Part shown: one piece after another, positions 63,976 through 64,000 of the stretch
How the letters are laid out: every line of letters starts with the position of its first letter
How positions within the stretch are numbered: position 1 is the stretch's first letter
Source: Symbiodinium natans
Taxonomy: Eukaryota > Sar > Dinophyceae > Suessiales > Symbiodiniaceae
DNA: 64,000 nt
Direction: 5' to 3'
NCBI GenBank assembly: GCA_905221605.1
Contig: CAJNDS010002396.1
Coordinates: forward strand, 383,828-447,827
Notes under the pieces: model-generated
Databases searched by the model: none
Told to the model about the DNA's origin: nothing
What the model saw: the letters and a program-made list of their open reading frames with translations, nothing else
Made by a program: the position numbers and the translations under genes

Positions 63976-64000
63976 CAGAGAGAGAGAGAGAGAGAGAGAG
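63976..64000. repeat. GA microsatellite at the window end
   Basis: (AG)n continuing to the last base, so its full length is not visible. Confidence 0.95.

Noticed and set aside
1..64000. Dinoflagellate spliced-leader relicts, which would have fixed the lineage
   Set aside because: I looked for the conserved GCCATTTTGGCTCAAG-type sequence and did not see it on either strand. Its absence does not exclude a dinoflagellate.

Overview
This is eukaryotic nuclear DNA and I find no gene in it that can be named with confidence. No open frame exceeds 168 codons. There are no rRNA or tRNA genes, no operon-like clusters and no bacterial-style genes. The dominant signal is the plant/algal-type telomere heptamer TTTAGGG (CCCTAAA on the other strand). 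It occurs every few hundred bases, in both orientations, as short perfect runs and as a much larger cloud of degenerate derivatives. This points to a protist or alga whose telomere repeat is TTTAGGG (green-lineage algae, dinoflagellates and chromerids all qualify). I saw no dinoflagellate spliced-leader relict, and the sequence alone does not decide the lineage.

The layout is a mosaic. Unique-looking blocks of about 100-400 bp alternate with telomere-like runs from position 1 to about 42 kb and again from about 47 to 59 kb. Less telomere-rich stretches lie at about 38.1-39 kb, 42-47 kb, 48-51 kb and 59.4-64 kb, and most of the better exon candidates fall there. Eight AT-rich islands (about 9.9, 15.6, 17.3, 26.4, 42.6-44.6, 45.6, 46.7 and 62.3 kb) interrupt the otherwise GC-balanced sequence. 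The largest carries short broken reading frames that look like decayed coding sequence.

Several small dispersed elements can be defined from the sequence. One is a 469-bp element at 19350-19818 with perfect 23-bp terminal inverted repeats and a perfect 8-bp target-site duplication. A second is a family of about 110-bp palindromic-ended elements with at least nine recognisable copies. A third is a palindromic family centred on the motif ACTAACAGTCC. Others are a hairpin element with CTGGTTCTTAGTAG ends, a large hairpin at 9234-9415, a 60-bp shared module (20.0 and 52.0 kb) and a poly-G-ended module shared by two loci (32.1 and 47.1 kb). Heptamer and octamer arrays derived from the telomere repeat occur at 3.4, 26.0, 36.6, 41.0 and 58.3 kb.

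The best coding candidates are fragments. A pair of related Ala/Gly/Tyr-rich frames lies at 0.8-1.3 kb, and a pair sharing SSRDVSGAKAA lies on the minus strand at 16.9-17.3 kb. Frames bounded by plausible splice sites lie at 5.9, 38.5, 49.2, 60.0 and 62.2 kb; the one at 60046-60237 contains a YHVPxxWLKP motif reminiscent of the C-terminal domain of GH35 beta-galactosidases. All remain uncertain without transcript data.
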